Counted from the stretch's first letter, positions 50,416-59,077 are shown. The stretch: DNA of 64,000 bases from Alkalihalobacillus sp. BA299 (GCF_017745675.1 NZ_JAFLJM010000002.1:248001-312000), one strand, 5' to 3'. Notes: generated from the letters alone by a model not told the origin. Numbers and translations: made by a program.

Positions 50416-50488
50416 CACATTCACCTCCACTTTTTTAAATATTGCCCTTCACTTATTAGCCAACGGGAGAGGTGATTTGGTAACCAAA

Positions 50489-50926
50489 TTACAAAAAATA
50501 TTTTTTAAGCTTGTCCAACACCTTTTTATGCCGTTTAACCACAGCTACATGAGAGATGTTTTCTTCCTTTGCTACCTCTCTTACTGTTAAGTCTTTATAG
50601 TAGAGAGCCTTAATAAGCTCTTGTTCCTTTTCATTCAGGTCAGCCATCGCTTCTTGTAAAATTAACATTGTTGCTTTATCACAGAGAATATCTTCTATCA
50701 TTTGGTCATCATCAAAATCAGCTCCTAGTTCAATCAAACGATTGATTGAATCTTCTTTGCTTGGGATAAAATCAACCGTTTCTGCTTCAGGGTCAACAGC
50801 AATCCGTCCAACCTTTATATCCTGTTCCAGGTACCTTTGACGTCGGTCCATTCGGTAATACTCTTTGTAAATCTCTCCGCTTACTGCGACCTGCTCTTTG
50901 CCGATTTTGATAAAAAACTCGCTCAT
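50489..50926 (-). CDS. Phage sigma-70-like regulator
   Basis: This 145-residue protein starts at ATG 50926 (GGGAGG upstream). The C-terminal ~70 residues resemble sigma region 4: LNEKEQELIKALYYKDLTVR, EVAKEENISHVAVVKRHKKV. The N-terminal half contains YYRMDRRQRYLEQDIKVGRI, a feature of phage sigma-like late-gene activators. It is downstream of a structured leader ending in a terminator, so its expression may depend on read-through. Confidence 0.82.
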   Translation of the reverse strand: MSEFFIKIGKEQVAVSGEIYKEYYRMDRRQRYLEQDIKVGRIAVDPEAETVDFIPSKEDSINRLIELGADFDDDQMIEDILCDKATMLILQEAMADLNEKEQELIKALYYKDLTVREVAKEENISHVAVVKRHKKVLDKLKKYFL

Positions 50927-50974
50927 TCTCTTTTCCTCCCGTGGCACGGCAGGGAGCCGTAGGGGAAAAAGAGA

Positions 50975-51042
50975 CAAAAAAATAAGCCGGACACAGAACA
51001 CCCAAACTGCATTAATTTGCAGGGCGTACTATGTCCGGCTTA
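50975..51042 (-). terminator. Intrinsic terminator upstream of the sigma-like gene
   Basis: On the minus strand TAAGCCGGACA (51042 inward) pairs perfectly with TGTCCGGCTTA, enclosing an inner CTGCA/TGCAG stem, followed by seven T (50982-50976). It lies only about 50 bases before the coding start, a position suited to attenuation. Confidence 0.82.
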
Positions 51043-51200
51043 TAGGTAGTTCACACCACGACTCCATTGCTCGGTACCGATTATTTTTGATTCAATGTGC
51101 ATTCACTTGCTAGATGATCATTTCTTCTCAAAACATCAGATCATCCGGCATGGGTAATGCATACGATTCCTCGCTCGGTATTATCGTGGTATGAACTTTT
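51043..51200 (-). ncRNA. Candidate structured RNA (nested long hairpin)
   Basis: Four stems nest inside each other on the minus strand: 51193-51184 with 51061-51052 (ten pairs, including one G-U that exists only on this strand), 51180-51175 with 51080-51075 (UACCGA/UCGGUA), 51161-51156 with 51103-51098 (UGCAUU/AAUGCA) and 51145-51139 with 51119-51113 (GAUGAUC/GAUCAUC). No protein frame fits. It lies between two intrinsic terminators in a phage early region and could be a leader or a small RNA. I know of no family it matches. Confidence 0.55.
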
Positions 51201-51208
51201 GATAAAAA

Positions 51209-51253
51209 TTAAAAAGGCCCAGGTACATCAGTTTTACTGATTTCCCGGACCTT
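51209..51253 (-). terminator. Intrinsic terminator after the zinc-ribbon gene
   Basis: Minus strand: AAGGTCCGGGAAATCAGT pairs with ACTGATGTACCTGGGCCTT around AAA, followed by TTTTTAATTTTT. It ends or attenuates transcription from the LexA-box promoter. Confidence 0.82.
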
Positions 51254-51274
51254 AAGGTAGAATTAAATTGCAAC

Positions 51275-51481
51275 TCATGGCGAATCGCTATCTCCTTTTC
51301 GTCTCGTTATTGGTTTTCCACTAACTTTTTTAAATTCACCTGTTGCGAGTTCAACTTCCCAAACCCGCTTACATCTAGCACACTTCGTTTGTACGGGACC
51401 AGCAGCTTCATTCCCTTTATCCAACAGCCTGTAACCACAAGCAGGACATTCAACTCGCATAACCTTAGCTTCTCTTATCAT
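51275..51481 (-). CDS. Com-like zinc-ribbon protein
   Basis: A 68-residue protein with two CxxC pairs: VECPACGYRLLDKGNEAAGP and TKCARCKRVWEVE. It resembles the Mu Com-like zinc fingers found in phages. ATG 51481 is chosen because GGGAGGA lies upstream. It is the first gene of the leftward phage operon after the LexA-box promoter, and may bind RNA or DNA. Confidence 0.75.
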   Translation of the reverse strand: MIREAKVMRVECPACGYRLLDKGNEAAGPVQTKCARCKRVWEVELATGEFKKVSGKPITRRKGDSDSP

Positions 51482-51540
51482 TTGTATTCCTCCCAACTGT
51501 ATTGAAGCTTTTTATAATTATTTGTTATTTCAATATTAAT

Positions 51541-51577
51541 ATTTTACACAAGAACGTATGTTCTGTATAGTAGGAGT
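51541..51577 (-). promoter_or_regulatory. LexA (SOS) box in the leftward phage promoter
   Basis: GAACGTATGTTC (51552-51563) is a perfect palindrome matching the Bacillus LexA core GAAC-N4-GTTC. On the minus strand it falls in the 17-base spacer between weak -35 TATACA and -10 TAAAAT. LexA would block the operon until DNA damage. Confidence 0.7.
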
Positions 51578-51732
51578 ACCAATTTTCTGCCTTTCCAAAT
51601 TATCATTATTCACACCACCCTTTCTGCAATTAACACATGTTTTGTTGCATATTTGGGAAATAAAGATAAATAAAAAAGTTGTATTGTTAACAAATTCCAT
51701 TATACTTCGACAGAATAATCACGTCAATCCCA

Positions 51733-51783
51733 ATTATGCAACTTGTTTAAAAAGTTGCATAATTTATTACGGCGACTTATAAT
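51733..51783 (+). promoter_or_regulatory. Promoter and operator of the XRE repressor
   Basis: TTGCAT (51755-51760), 17 bases, TATAAT (51778-51783). The -35 lies in one arm of a perfect 12-base inverted repeat, ATTATGCAACTT (51733-51744) and AAGTTGCATAAT (51752-51763). This suggests autorepression. Confidence 0.78.
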
Positions 51784-51815
51784 ATTATTGTAGTAAAAAT
51801 GTGGAGGGCAGTTTT

Positions 51816-52496
51816 ATGAAGAGAAATGAAATGGATAAGACCGATCAAGAAATACTACGAAGGCGCTTAAAGGAAAGACGTCTCTTTTTAAATATGACAT
51901 ATCAAGATTTGGCCGAGAAAACTGGCATCAGCAAATCTTCTATACAACGGTATGAAACGGGAGGAATTAAAAATATTCCATATGATAAGATTTTTGCCTT
52001 ATCAGAAGCATTAGAGGTAAGACCTGAATATTTTACTGATTTGACTAAAGATTATACTGGAGAATCTGCTTTTGAAGTGAAAGTGATTAAAAAAGAGGAT
52101 AGATCGCAACATCTAGATCATATTAAAGAATTCGAGGAAAGAGCAATTAGATATATAACCCCAAACTTAATTTCACAGGGATATAATATAGAACGGCACA
52201 GTCATGGCTCTGTAGGAGATATTGTTGCAACTAAGGGGAAGGAAATATGGCATATTGATTTCCTTTATACGAGAGATGTAAGTAAGTATCCAACTGGAAT
52301 GGGGATGGGAAGGCAACAGCTTCTACTAAGGTTTGGTAGGCTGGCTGTATATAATAAACCGATTACAAAATACTCGATAGTTATGGATAGACGTATATTA
52401 GCAGAGCAATTCATTCAATTTAAACCTATACATTTAGACATTGAGGCTAGTATTATTATTTTACGAGGAACCGATTATGAAGAATTGCATTTCTAG
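51816..52496 (+). CDS. XRE-type phage repressor with nuclease-like C-terminal domain
   Basis: This 226-residue protein has an N-terminal helix-turn-helix (LFLNMTYQDLAEKTGISKSS, IQRYETGGIKNIPYDKIFAL) followed by an unusual C-terminal domain: NLISQGYNIERHSHGSVGDI, VATKGKEIWHIDFLYTRDVS, MGMGRQQLLLRFGRL. The second half loosely recalls a PD-(D/E)XK core (D...E-x-W instead of E-x-K), not the S24 peptidase of SOS-cleaved repressors. ATG 51816 follows GGAGGG. It is divergent from the early operon, the usual place for a lysogeny repressor. Confidence 0.78.
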   Translation: MKRNEMDKTDQEILRRRLKERRLFLNMTYQDLAEKTGISKSSIQRYETGGIKNIPYDKIFALSEALEVRPEYFTDLTKDYTGESAFEVKVIKKEDRSQHLDHIKEFEERAIRYITPNLISQGYNIERHSHGSVGDIVATKGKEIWHIDFLYTRDVSKYPTGMGMGRQQLLLRFGRLAVYNKPITKYSIVMDRRILAEQFIQFKPIHLDIEASIIILRGTDYEELHF

Positions 52497-52519
52497 AAAA
52501 AGTTAACAACACAAATAAG

Positions 52520-52545
52520 CCCGCCAAGCCATTAGGCCCAACGGG
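52520..52545. terminator. Short hairpin after the epimerase gene
   Basis: CCCG...CGGG arms with similar surrounding sequence (CCGCCAAG) to the hairpin at 34,221. It is a weak stem and lies between convergent genes. Confidence 0.45.
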
Positions 52546-52554
52546 TAATTGTAT

Positions 52555-53583
52555 TTAGTCCTTCCAATTATAATAGTCTACATACCAATCAGCAAATTTT
52601 TGCAGACCTTCTTCAATCGAAGTTTCCGGTTTAAAACCCACTGCTTTCTGCAATTGATCTGTTGAAGCATAAGTAGCCGGTACGTCACCTGGTTTAATAG
52701 GTTCAAAAATCTTTTCAAATTGTACCTCTTTGCCTAAAGCTTTACTTAAAGCCTTTTCTAATGTTTCAATAAACACCATCAGTTTCTCAGGACTATTATT
52801 TCCAATGTTGAAGACTTTATGTTGGACTTCACCTTCTGGTGGATTACTTAATAATCGTTCAATTCCTTCAACGATGTCATCAATATAAGTAAAGTCTCGA
52901 TAAAGGTCATCTTTAAAATCGCCATTATTGAAGATTTTAATTGGCTCACCAGCAAAATACTTATTTGCAAATCCAAAATAGGCCATATCTGGTCGACCTA
53001 TTGGCCCGTAAACAGTAAAGAACCGAAGCCCTGTAGCTGGAATCTTATAGAGGTGGCTATACGTATGTGCCATTAATTCATTGGATTTTTTTGTAGATGC
53101 ATAAAGTGATACTGGATTATCTACAAAGTCGGTTTCTTCAAATGGAACTTTTTTATTGGCACCATAAACAGAACTAGAAGATGCATATACAAGGTGGTCC
53201 ACTGGATTATATCTACACGCCTCAAGGATATTATAAAAGCCAATGATGTTACTTTGAATATAGACATCCGGATTCTCTATTGAATACCTTACTCCTGCTT
53301 GAGCAGCTAGGTTTACTACAACTTTAGGCTTGTACTCTTCAAAAGTTTTCATTACCAAATCCTTGTCTGATATGTCACCTTTAACAAAAGTAAACTTCTC
53401 ATAGGGTTCCAAATTTCCTAAACGAGTATGTTTTAGATTTACATCATAGTAGTCATTGACGTTATCTATTCCAATCACCTGGCAGCCCTGTTCTAGTAGT
53501 TTTTTAGATAAGTAGTATCCGATAAAACCAGCTGCTCCAGTAATTAAATATGTTTTACTAAGATCAAGAGTTTTGTAATTCAA
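52555..53583 (-). CDS. UDP-glucuronate 4-epimerase (NAD-dependent)
   Basis: This 342-residue extended SDR enzyme has the NAD site TYLITGAAGFIGYYLSKKLL, catalytic YASSSSVYGANKKVPF and SLYASTKKSNELMAHTYSHL (YxxxK), and a uronate-epimerase signature GLRFFTVYGPIGRPDMAYFG. It likely makes UDP-galacturonate from the UDP-glucuronate produced by the overlapping upstream dehydrogenase. The start is TTG 53583 after GGAG. A diverged copy of its 3' end lies at 34,253. Confidence 0.9.
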   Translation of the reverse strand: MNYKTLDLSKTYLITGAAGFIGYYLSKKLLEQGCQVIGIDNVNDYYDVNLKHTRLGNLEPYEKFTFVKGDISDKDLVMKTFEEYKPKVVVNLAAQAGVRYSIENPDVYIQSNIIGFYNILEACRYNPVDHLVYASSSSVYGANKKVPFEETDFVDNPVSLYASTKKSNELMAHTYSHLYKIPATGLRFFTVYGPIGRPDMAYFGFANKYFAGEPIKIFNNGDFKDDLYRDFTYIDDIVEGIERLLSNPPEGEVQHKVFNIGNNSPEKLMVFIETLEKALSKALGKEVQFEKIFEPIKPGDVPATYASTDQLQKAVGFKPETSIEEGLQKFADWYVDYYNWKD

Positions 53584-54934
53584 GATTCTTCGACTCCTTA
53601 ACAGCTACCCCAATTGCAGGTCTTCTTCCGATTGAGTGATACTCTACTCCTGCTTCTTGCATATCCTCAATATCATAAATATTTCTACCATCATATACTA
53701 ATGGTGTTCTCATTAAATTCTTATAAGCTTCAGGCGTTATCGCTTTTATTTCTCCCCATTCGGTAAAGATAAAGCAGACATTCGCTCCTTCTAAAGCATG
53801 ATCGATATTTGAAACATATGTGATGCTACCTTTACCATTTTTACCTTCTGGATGAGCCTTTGCAAAGTTTTCTGCTCCCACAGGATCATAAGCAAATATA
53901 TCTGCACCTTGTTCTAATAATAAAGGCACATTCTCAAGAGATGCTGCCTCTCTTAAATCGTCCGTTCCAGGTTTAAAAGTTAACCCTAACACCGCAACCT
54001 TAAGCCCGTTAAATGTAATGAGTCTTTTACTAGCTTTCTTATAAAGCATCGTTTTTTGTTCTTTGTTTACATCAATAGCCGCTTTAACAGTTTTGAGTTC
54101 ATAACCGTTCTGTTTAGCAATATACTCAAGCGCCTTTGTATCCTTAGGGAAGCATGATCCACCAAAGCCAATCCCTGCATTCAAGAACTTATTTCCAATA
54201 CGCTCATCAAAACTCATTCCCTTAGCTACATCCTGAATATCCGCTCCAACCAATTCACAAAGATTTGCTATGTCATTCATATAAGAGATTTTTAATGCAA
54301 GGAAGTCATTGGATGCATATTTTATCATTTCTGCCGATCTTCTATTTACTGAAACAATCGGTAAATGAAACGGTTCATAAATTTTCGTTAATAATTCCTC
54401 AGCCCACTTACTTTCTGTCCCAATAATGATTCTCTCAGCATGAAGAGTATCATTAACGGCAGATCCTTGCGCTAAGAATTCTGGGTTTGATGCCACTTCT
54501 ACTTTCACATCTTCGATTAAAAAATCCTGAATAAACTGTTCCACTTTATCATTCGTTCCTACTGGAACTGTCGATTTAACTACTACTAGACAATCTTTTT
54601 CTACCGATTCAGCAATTTGTCTAGCAACTGTAGCAATGTATGATAAATTTGCAGAACCATCAGGTTGCTCAGGTGTCCCAACACCAATAAAAATTGCATC
54701 AGCATCTTTGTAGGCTGATTTGAAGTCAGTTGTATACTCAATTCTTCCATCAGAATAATTTTTTTGCATTAACTCTTCTAATCCTGTTTCATAAATTGGA
54801 GAGACTCCCGACCTCATTAATTCAACTTTTTTTTCATCTATATCAACACAGGTTACTTGATGGCCTACTTCAGCAAAACAGACGCCTGCTACTAAGCCTA
54901 CGTAACCTGTTCCTGCTACTGCTATTTTAGTCAT
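53564..54934 (-). CDS. ugd: UDP-glucose 6-dehydrogenase
   Basis: This 456-residue enzyme oxidises UDP-glucose twice to UDP-glucuronate with NAD+. Features are the N-terminal Rossmann TKIAVAGTGYVGLVAGVCFA, VKSTVPVGTNDKVEQF, the catalytic cysteine in GIGFGGSCFPKDTKALEYIA and the C-terminal LGLTFKPGTDDLREAASLEN. ATG 54934 follows AAGGGAAGG. It overlaps the epimerase start by 20 bases, so both enzymes are made together for a uronic-acid-containing polymer. Confidence 0.95.
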   Translation of the reverse strand: MTKIAVAGTGYVGLVAGVCFAEVGHQVTCVDIDEKKVELMRSGVSPIYETGLEELMQKNYSDGRIEYTTDFKSAYKDADAIFIGVGTPEQPDGSANLSYIATVARQIAESVEKDCLVVVKSTVPVGTNDKVEQFIQDFLIEDVKVEVASNPEFLAQGSAVNDTLHAERIIIGTESKWAEELLTKIYEPFHLPIVSVNRRSAEMIKYASNDFLALKISYMNDIANLCELVGADIQDVAKGMSFDERIGNKFLNAGIGFGGSCFPKDTKALEYIAKQNGYELKTVKAAIDVNKEQKTMLYKKASKRLITFNGLKVAVLGLTFKPGTDDLREAASLENVPLLLEQGADIFAYDPVGAENFAKAHPEGKNGKGSITYVSNIDHALEGANVCFIFTEWGEIKAITPEAYKNLMRTPLVYDGRNIYDIEDMQEAGVEYHSIGRRPAIGVAVKESKNLELQNS

Positions 54935-55193
54935 TATATTACCTTCCCTTTTATTATCTAATTTTCCCACTCATAATATGCTCGTTTATAATATTTATTA
55001 AGAAACTTATAGCTGGTTTAATTTAAATGCTATGATGGGCATCAATGGTTTAAATAAATTTTTATAATTTTTCAGGTTGAAAGCAAAAAATTGTTGAGTT
55101 GAAAAATTTCATTAAAATGGACATTTACATTATACAGCAGTAGGTGAAATTTAGGTTTAATTAGGATTGGTAATACCCATTCTAACTGATATT
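54935..55193. other. Intergenic stretch upstream of ugd
   Basis: A/T-rich, with a TATAAT (minus strand, about 55,132) that lacks a good -35. Probably contains the ugd promoter, but no clear site can be fixed. Confidence 0.3.
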
Positions 55194-56489
55194 TTACTTC
55201 TTAGCTTCTGTTATAATTTGGTTCTCAATAATTTTTAGGGATAAGAAATAAGTTACTCCATATATAAAAAACATAATAAATGCATATCCCATAACTGCTA
55301 AATAAGAACTTAATTCAAATATATGAGCAAATCCAAACACCACACATATTAATATCACTCTAACAAGAGTAATTATTAATAGTTCTTTTTGTTTACCATA
55401 TATGTCGTAAACTCTACTAATTGGTTGAAAGATTATTTGTGCGAGTGCCCATATCGCTAAAATCCTTGCATATATTCCAGCTTCAAACCACTCATTACCA
55501 AATACCGTCTTAAAAATAACAGGTGAAAATACAACAAACATTATTGTTGGCAATAACCCGATCAGTAATAATTTACTAAACATTTTAATTGATAATTTTT
55601 TTAAATCACTTGGGCTTTTTTTCCCAATAGCCGCTGCTTCTCCATAAAATACATCTCCAATCGAACTTCCAATAAGTGCTGTAGGTATTGTAATAATACT
55701 TTTAGCCAAACCATAATATCCGACTATCTGTGCCCCAAACAAAGCAGCGATAAAAAATACAGGAATTTGATCACCAGCTTTACTCAAAAACGCACTAGGA
55801 AGAGAATAAGTTGGGAACTTGCGGAGTTTCTTAGCACTCTCAAAAACTTCTTTTGAGTTGATATATTTTAGTAAACGTCTTTTGTCTTTTCTTAGTACAG
55901 GTTTAGATAACGTAACAATACCAACACTTTCTCCAAATACTTTTCCTAATAGTAAACCAAGGGGCCCCCATCCTAAAAGACCTAAAATTATTGTTAGGAT
56001 ATTTGACCCAACACTCCGACTTATTTTAGTCTTAGCAATCGACTTGAAGTCCTTTATCCTGATATTCCACATCATAAAAAGTTGATAAAGACCTAGTAAA
56101 AAAAAACCTAATGGTATTAATATTTTATATTGATTTAAACCTTGTGCAGAAAAATTCATAAAAACCTGCTCATTACTTAACATTACAATAATAAAAGTAA
56201 AAATACTAAAAACTAAAAGTATAATAAAGCTAAGACCTAATACATTAATTGCTTTCTTCTCATCTTCTGCAATGGGTATTCCTAATTCATATCTTAAAGA
56301 TTGTGAGCCAGTAAATAAAACTAATAGTGCTGTATACACAGTTAATATTCCGTACTCTTCAGGAGAAAATATCCTAGTTATGATAGGTATTGCCAATACA
56401 GATAACGCTTGTGCAATAGCTGTGCCTCCTGCTAGCATTAAAATATTTCTAAGAAAACTTCCTTTAAATATTTTTTTTATGTTTACCAT
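55194..56489 (-). CDS. wzx: Wzx-type polysaccharide flippase
   Basis: This 431-residue membrane protein has about twelve hydrophobic segments and the MATE/PST-type start GSFLRNILMLAGGTAIAQAL, SVLAIPIITRIFSPEEYGIL. It moves undecaprenyl-linked repeat units across the membrane. It is part of the glycan locus with the wzy gene at 62 kb and the pseudaminic acid genes between. The sugar it carries is inferred from neighbours. Confidence 0.88.
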   Translation of the reverse strand: MVNIKKIFKGSFLRNILMLAGGTAIAQALSVLAIPIITRIFSPEEYGILTVYTALLVLFTGSQSLRYELGIPIAEDEKKAINVLGLSFIILLVFSIFTFIIVMLSNEQVFMNFSAQGLNQYKILIPLGFFLLGLYQLFMMWNIRIKDFKSIAKTKISRSVGSNILTIILGLLGWGPLGLLLGKVFGESVGIVTLSKPVLRKDKRRLLKYINSKEVFESAKKLRKFPTYSLPSAFLSKAGDQIPVFFIAALFGAQIVGYYGLAKSIITIPTALIGSSIGDVFYGEAAAIGKKSPSDLKKLSIKMFSKLLLIGLLPTIMFVVFSPVIFKTVFGNEWFEAGIYARILAIWALAQIIFQPISRVYDIYGKQKELLIITLVRVILICVVFGFAHIFELSSYLAVMGYAFIMFFIYGVTYFLSLKIIENQIITEAKK

Positions 56490-56558
56490 TTATTATTCTC
56501 ACCAACTAGCACCCTACTACTTTAGTATTATTTAGAATTTGTTTAAAAAAATAATAAC

Positions 56559-57593
56559 TCATTCTATCAATTCCCAATTTAATGGTATACCTTTTTCTAT
56601 ATCCTTTTTGGAAATTTTCCCTAAAATACTATCATAAAATTTAGGTGCTAACCCATAGCCAGGGCGTATTGAACGAATATTTTTCTCAGTAAATTCTTCT
56701 CCAGCTTTAACATCTTTCACAACAAACAAAGACCTAGAAAATGCTCTGCTATTCTTCTTTTTGTCAGTCAAATCGTAGTCTACTTTTCCAAGTGCTTTTT
56801 CAGCATTCCGAACTGCTATTACCATTTCTTTGAATTCTTCTCTATTCAAAGAAAAACTCGCATCTGGACCTCCAATGCTTTTGTCTAATATAAAGTGCTT
56901 TTCAATCACTTTTGCTCCTAGGGCAACGGAAACAATAGGTACTGTCACTCCTAAAGTATGATCTGATAACCCCACTTCAACATTAAACGTTTCTCTCAAA
57001 TTTTTCATTGTTAATAAATTGGCATCTTCAATCTTTGCTGGGTATGCAGATGTACATTTTAGTAAAATAATTTGTTCATTACCAGCTCTTTTGCATGCTT
57101 GTACAGCCTCATCAATTTCGCCTAAAGTTGCAATACCGGTTGAAATAATTATTGGTTTCCTCTTTGAAGCAACATACTCTATTAATGGGATATCTGTTAT
57201 TTCGAACGATGCTATCTTATAGGCAGGGACATTTAGACTTTCTAATAAATCAACTGCCGTTTTATCAAACGGACTTGAGAAGCAAATTAAACCCAGTTCT
57301 TTGGCATAATCCATTAATTCTCCATGCCATTCCCATGGGGTATAAGCTTCCCGATATAAATCATATAAGGTTCTTCCATCCCAAATTGTACCTTGGTTAA
57401 CTTGAAAGTACTCATTATTACAATCAATCGTTATAGTATCTGCTGTATACGTCTGCAATTTAATAGCATCTGCTCCAGCTTCTTTTGCGGCTTTAATTGT
57501 TTCTTTTGCAATATTAATATCATGCCCATGGTTAGCTGACATTTCTGCAATTACGAATACTTTTTTATTAATGTCAAAATTGTCTATAAGCAT
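56559..57593 (-). CDS. pseI: Pseudaminic acid synthase PseI
   Basis: This 344-residue NeuB-family enzyme condenses 2,4-diacetamido-2,4,6-trideoxy-altrose with phosphoenolpyruvate. It has the TIM-barrel VIAEMSANHGHDINIAKETI, IISTGIATLGEIDEAVQACK, LKCTSAYPAKIEDANLLTM and GLSDHTLGVTVPIVSVALGA, then a C-terminal antifreeze-like SAF domain (SLFVVKDVKAGEEFTEKNIR). The tail matches PseI rather than sialic-acid NeuB by neighbourhood and by EKHFILDKSIGGPDASFSLN. It is the last step before CMP activation. Confidence 0.92.
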   Translation of the reverse strand: MLIDNFDINKKVFVIAEMSANHGHDINIAKETIKAAKEAGADAIKLQTYTADTITIDCNNEYFQVNQGTIWDGRTLYDLYREAYTPWEWHGELMDYAKELGLICFSSPFDKTAVDLLESLNVPAYKIASFEITDIPLIEYVASKRKPIIISTGIATLGEIDEAVQACKRAGNEQIILLKCTSAYPAKIEDANLLTMKNLRETFNVEVGLSDHTLGVTVPIVSVALGAKVIEKHFILDKSIGGPDASFSLNREEFKEMVIAVRNAEKALGKVDYDLTDKKKNSRAFSRSLFVVKDVKAGEEFTEKNIRSIRPGYGLAPKFYDSILGKISKKDIEKGIPLNWELIE

Positions 57594-57608
57594 TTATATA
57601 TACCACCT

Positions 57609-59060
57609 CTATTTAAATGAGTAAAGATACTTCAATAAATTGTTATTACTTTCATGGAGTATAAAGCCTACCTTTTCAAACAACTTTTTGGAGGGAATAT
57701 TATCGTTTGAGACATATGCAATAATATTCTTCAATTCCTTTCTTTCCTCGTGAATTAACTCTATACTCTTAATTAATAACTCTTTACTTAAACCTTTTCC
57801 TGCAATTGATTTACCAAAGCTAATACTAACGATTGCAGATTTATCCTCTATTTTATATCTCAATTGCCCTAAGAATTCATCTGTATAATCCGTTACAACA
57901 TAAAAAACATGCTTATCAGATTTAATGATGTTTTGGAACCAAACCTTATGATCTTGCCAATCAATTTTTGTAGCATTTATTGAGTACTTTCTTACATAAT
58001 CTTCGTTAGATAATTGAAACACATCAAAGATATCTTCATCTTTCACTTTTCTTAGAAAGTATTCCTTTTCCATAGTCTCTCCTGATAATAGAGTGTCAAT
58101 AATTCGTTTACTGCCTAGCCCATCAATTACTCCCTTGTATTTTTCTACCAATTCTAAACGGGTATTAAATTGCATCATATTTTCGTATTCAATAATTAAC
58201 TTTTCAATAAAGAAATTATCATTGTATTCAAGAGCTGTCTTAATCAAATTAAGTTCTTCTAAAGTCAAAATATTATGATGCTGATTGTCAATTACCTTTA
58301 TTGGAATAAAAGGTGTTTGTGTAGCTAACAATTCATAAATTGTCTGTCCTGCTGCAGTTATAGCAAAATCGGATTTAAGCATAATAGATTTCATTTCTTC
58401 AGCCGTGGCATTCTCATATAGATTGATATTCTTGGAGCTAAAACTCTTTATTTCTTCAATATTTCTAAATGCTTTTCCTATTACTACATTAAAAATAACT
58501 TCTGAGTTATTTTTCTGAAGCTGTTTTAGAATTTTCAGGGTTAAATTGTGTATGTCAGATCCACCTAATGTTATTAGCACTTCTTTCACATGCGATTTAA
58601 TATATTCTCTTTTAACTTGTATAAAAGGGATTCTAAGAATAATATATTTTGTTCCAAGTAAATAGCAGTTAGTATCATTTATAGGATACTTAACTGCTTC
58701 GGTACTAAGGGATGGGTTAACTACAATACTATCTGGATATTCCATCCTTCCATTGTCATCAATAAATAGAGATTTTCTGCCACATTCTGAAATAATTCGA
58801 TAAAATTCTTTACTAGCCAAGTAAGAATCTACAATGCAATAGTCGCTCTGTTTAATATAGTTTGTTAAATATTCTTTTGATAACCAATTAACAACCTTGT
58901 ATTGCTTATTTTCTATTATGTCAAATTGACCAGATTCACTATTAATAATGAATTCAACTTCAATCCCTCTAGCCAACAATTCGTCATATAAAGAGCTACA
59001 CCTAGAGATATGCCCTAAACCTATTTGATTACCACCTTCTGTAAAGATCAACGCCCTCAT
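57609..59060 (-). CDS. Fused PseG hydrolase and PseH acetyltransferase
   Basis: This 483-residue protein joins two pathway steps. Residues 1-330 form a PseG-type nucleotide-sugar hydrolase (GGNQIGLGHISRCSSLYDEL, VLITLGGSDIHNLTLKILKQ, FAITAAGQTIYELLATQTPF) that removes UDP. Residues about 335-483 form a GNAT acetyltransferase like PseH (FLRKVKDEDIFDVFQLSNED, GKSIAGKGLSKELLIKSIEL). PseH acts before PseG in the route, so the fusion would pass the intermediate along. Many bacteria encode them separately. Confidence 0.88.
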   Translation of the reverse strand: MRALIFTEGGNQIGLGHISRCSSLYDELLARGIEVEFIINSESGQFDIIENKQYKVVNWLSKEYLTNYIKQSDYCIVDSYLASKEFYRIISECGRKSLFIDDNGRMEYPDSIVVNPSLSTEAVKYPINDTNCYLLGTKYIILRIPFIQVKREYIKSHVKEVLITLGGSDIHNLTLKILKQLQKNNSEVIFNVVIGKAFRNIEEIKSFSSKNINLYENATAEEMKSIMLKSDFAITAAGQTIYELLATQTPFIPIKVIDNQHHNILTLEELNLIKTALEYNDNFFIEKLIIEYENMMQFNTRLELVEKYKGVIDGLGSKRIIDTLLSGETMEKEYFLRKVKDEDIFDVFQLSNEDYVRKYSINATKIDWQDHKVWFQNIIKSDKHVFYVVTDYTDEFLGQLRYKIEDKSAIVSISFGKSIAGKGLSKELLIKSIELIHEERKELKNIIAYVSNDNIPSKKLFEKVGFILHESNNNLLKYLYSFK

Positions 59061-59077
59061 ATTTCTTCATCCTTAAT

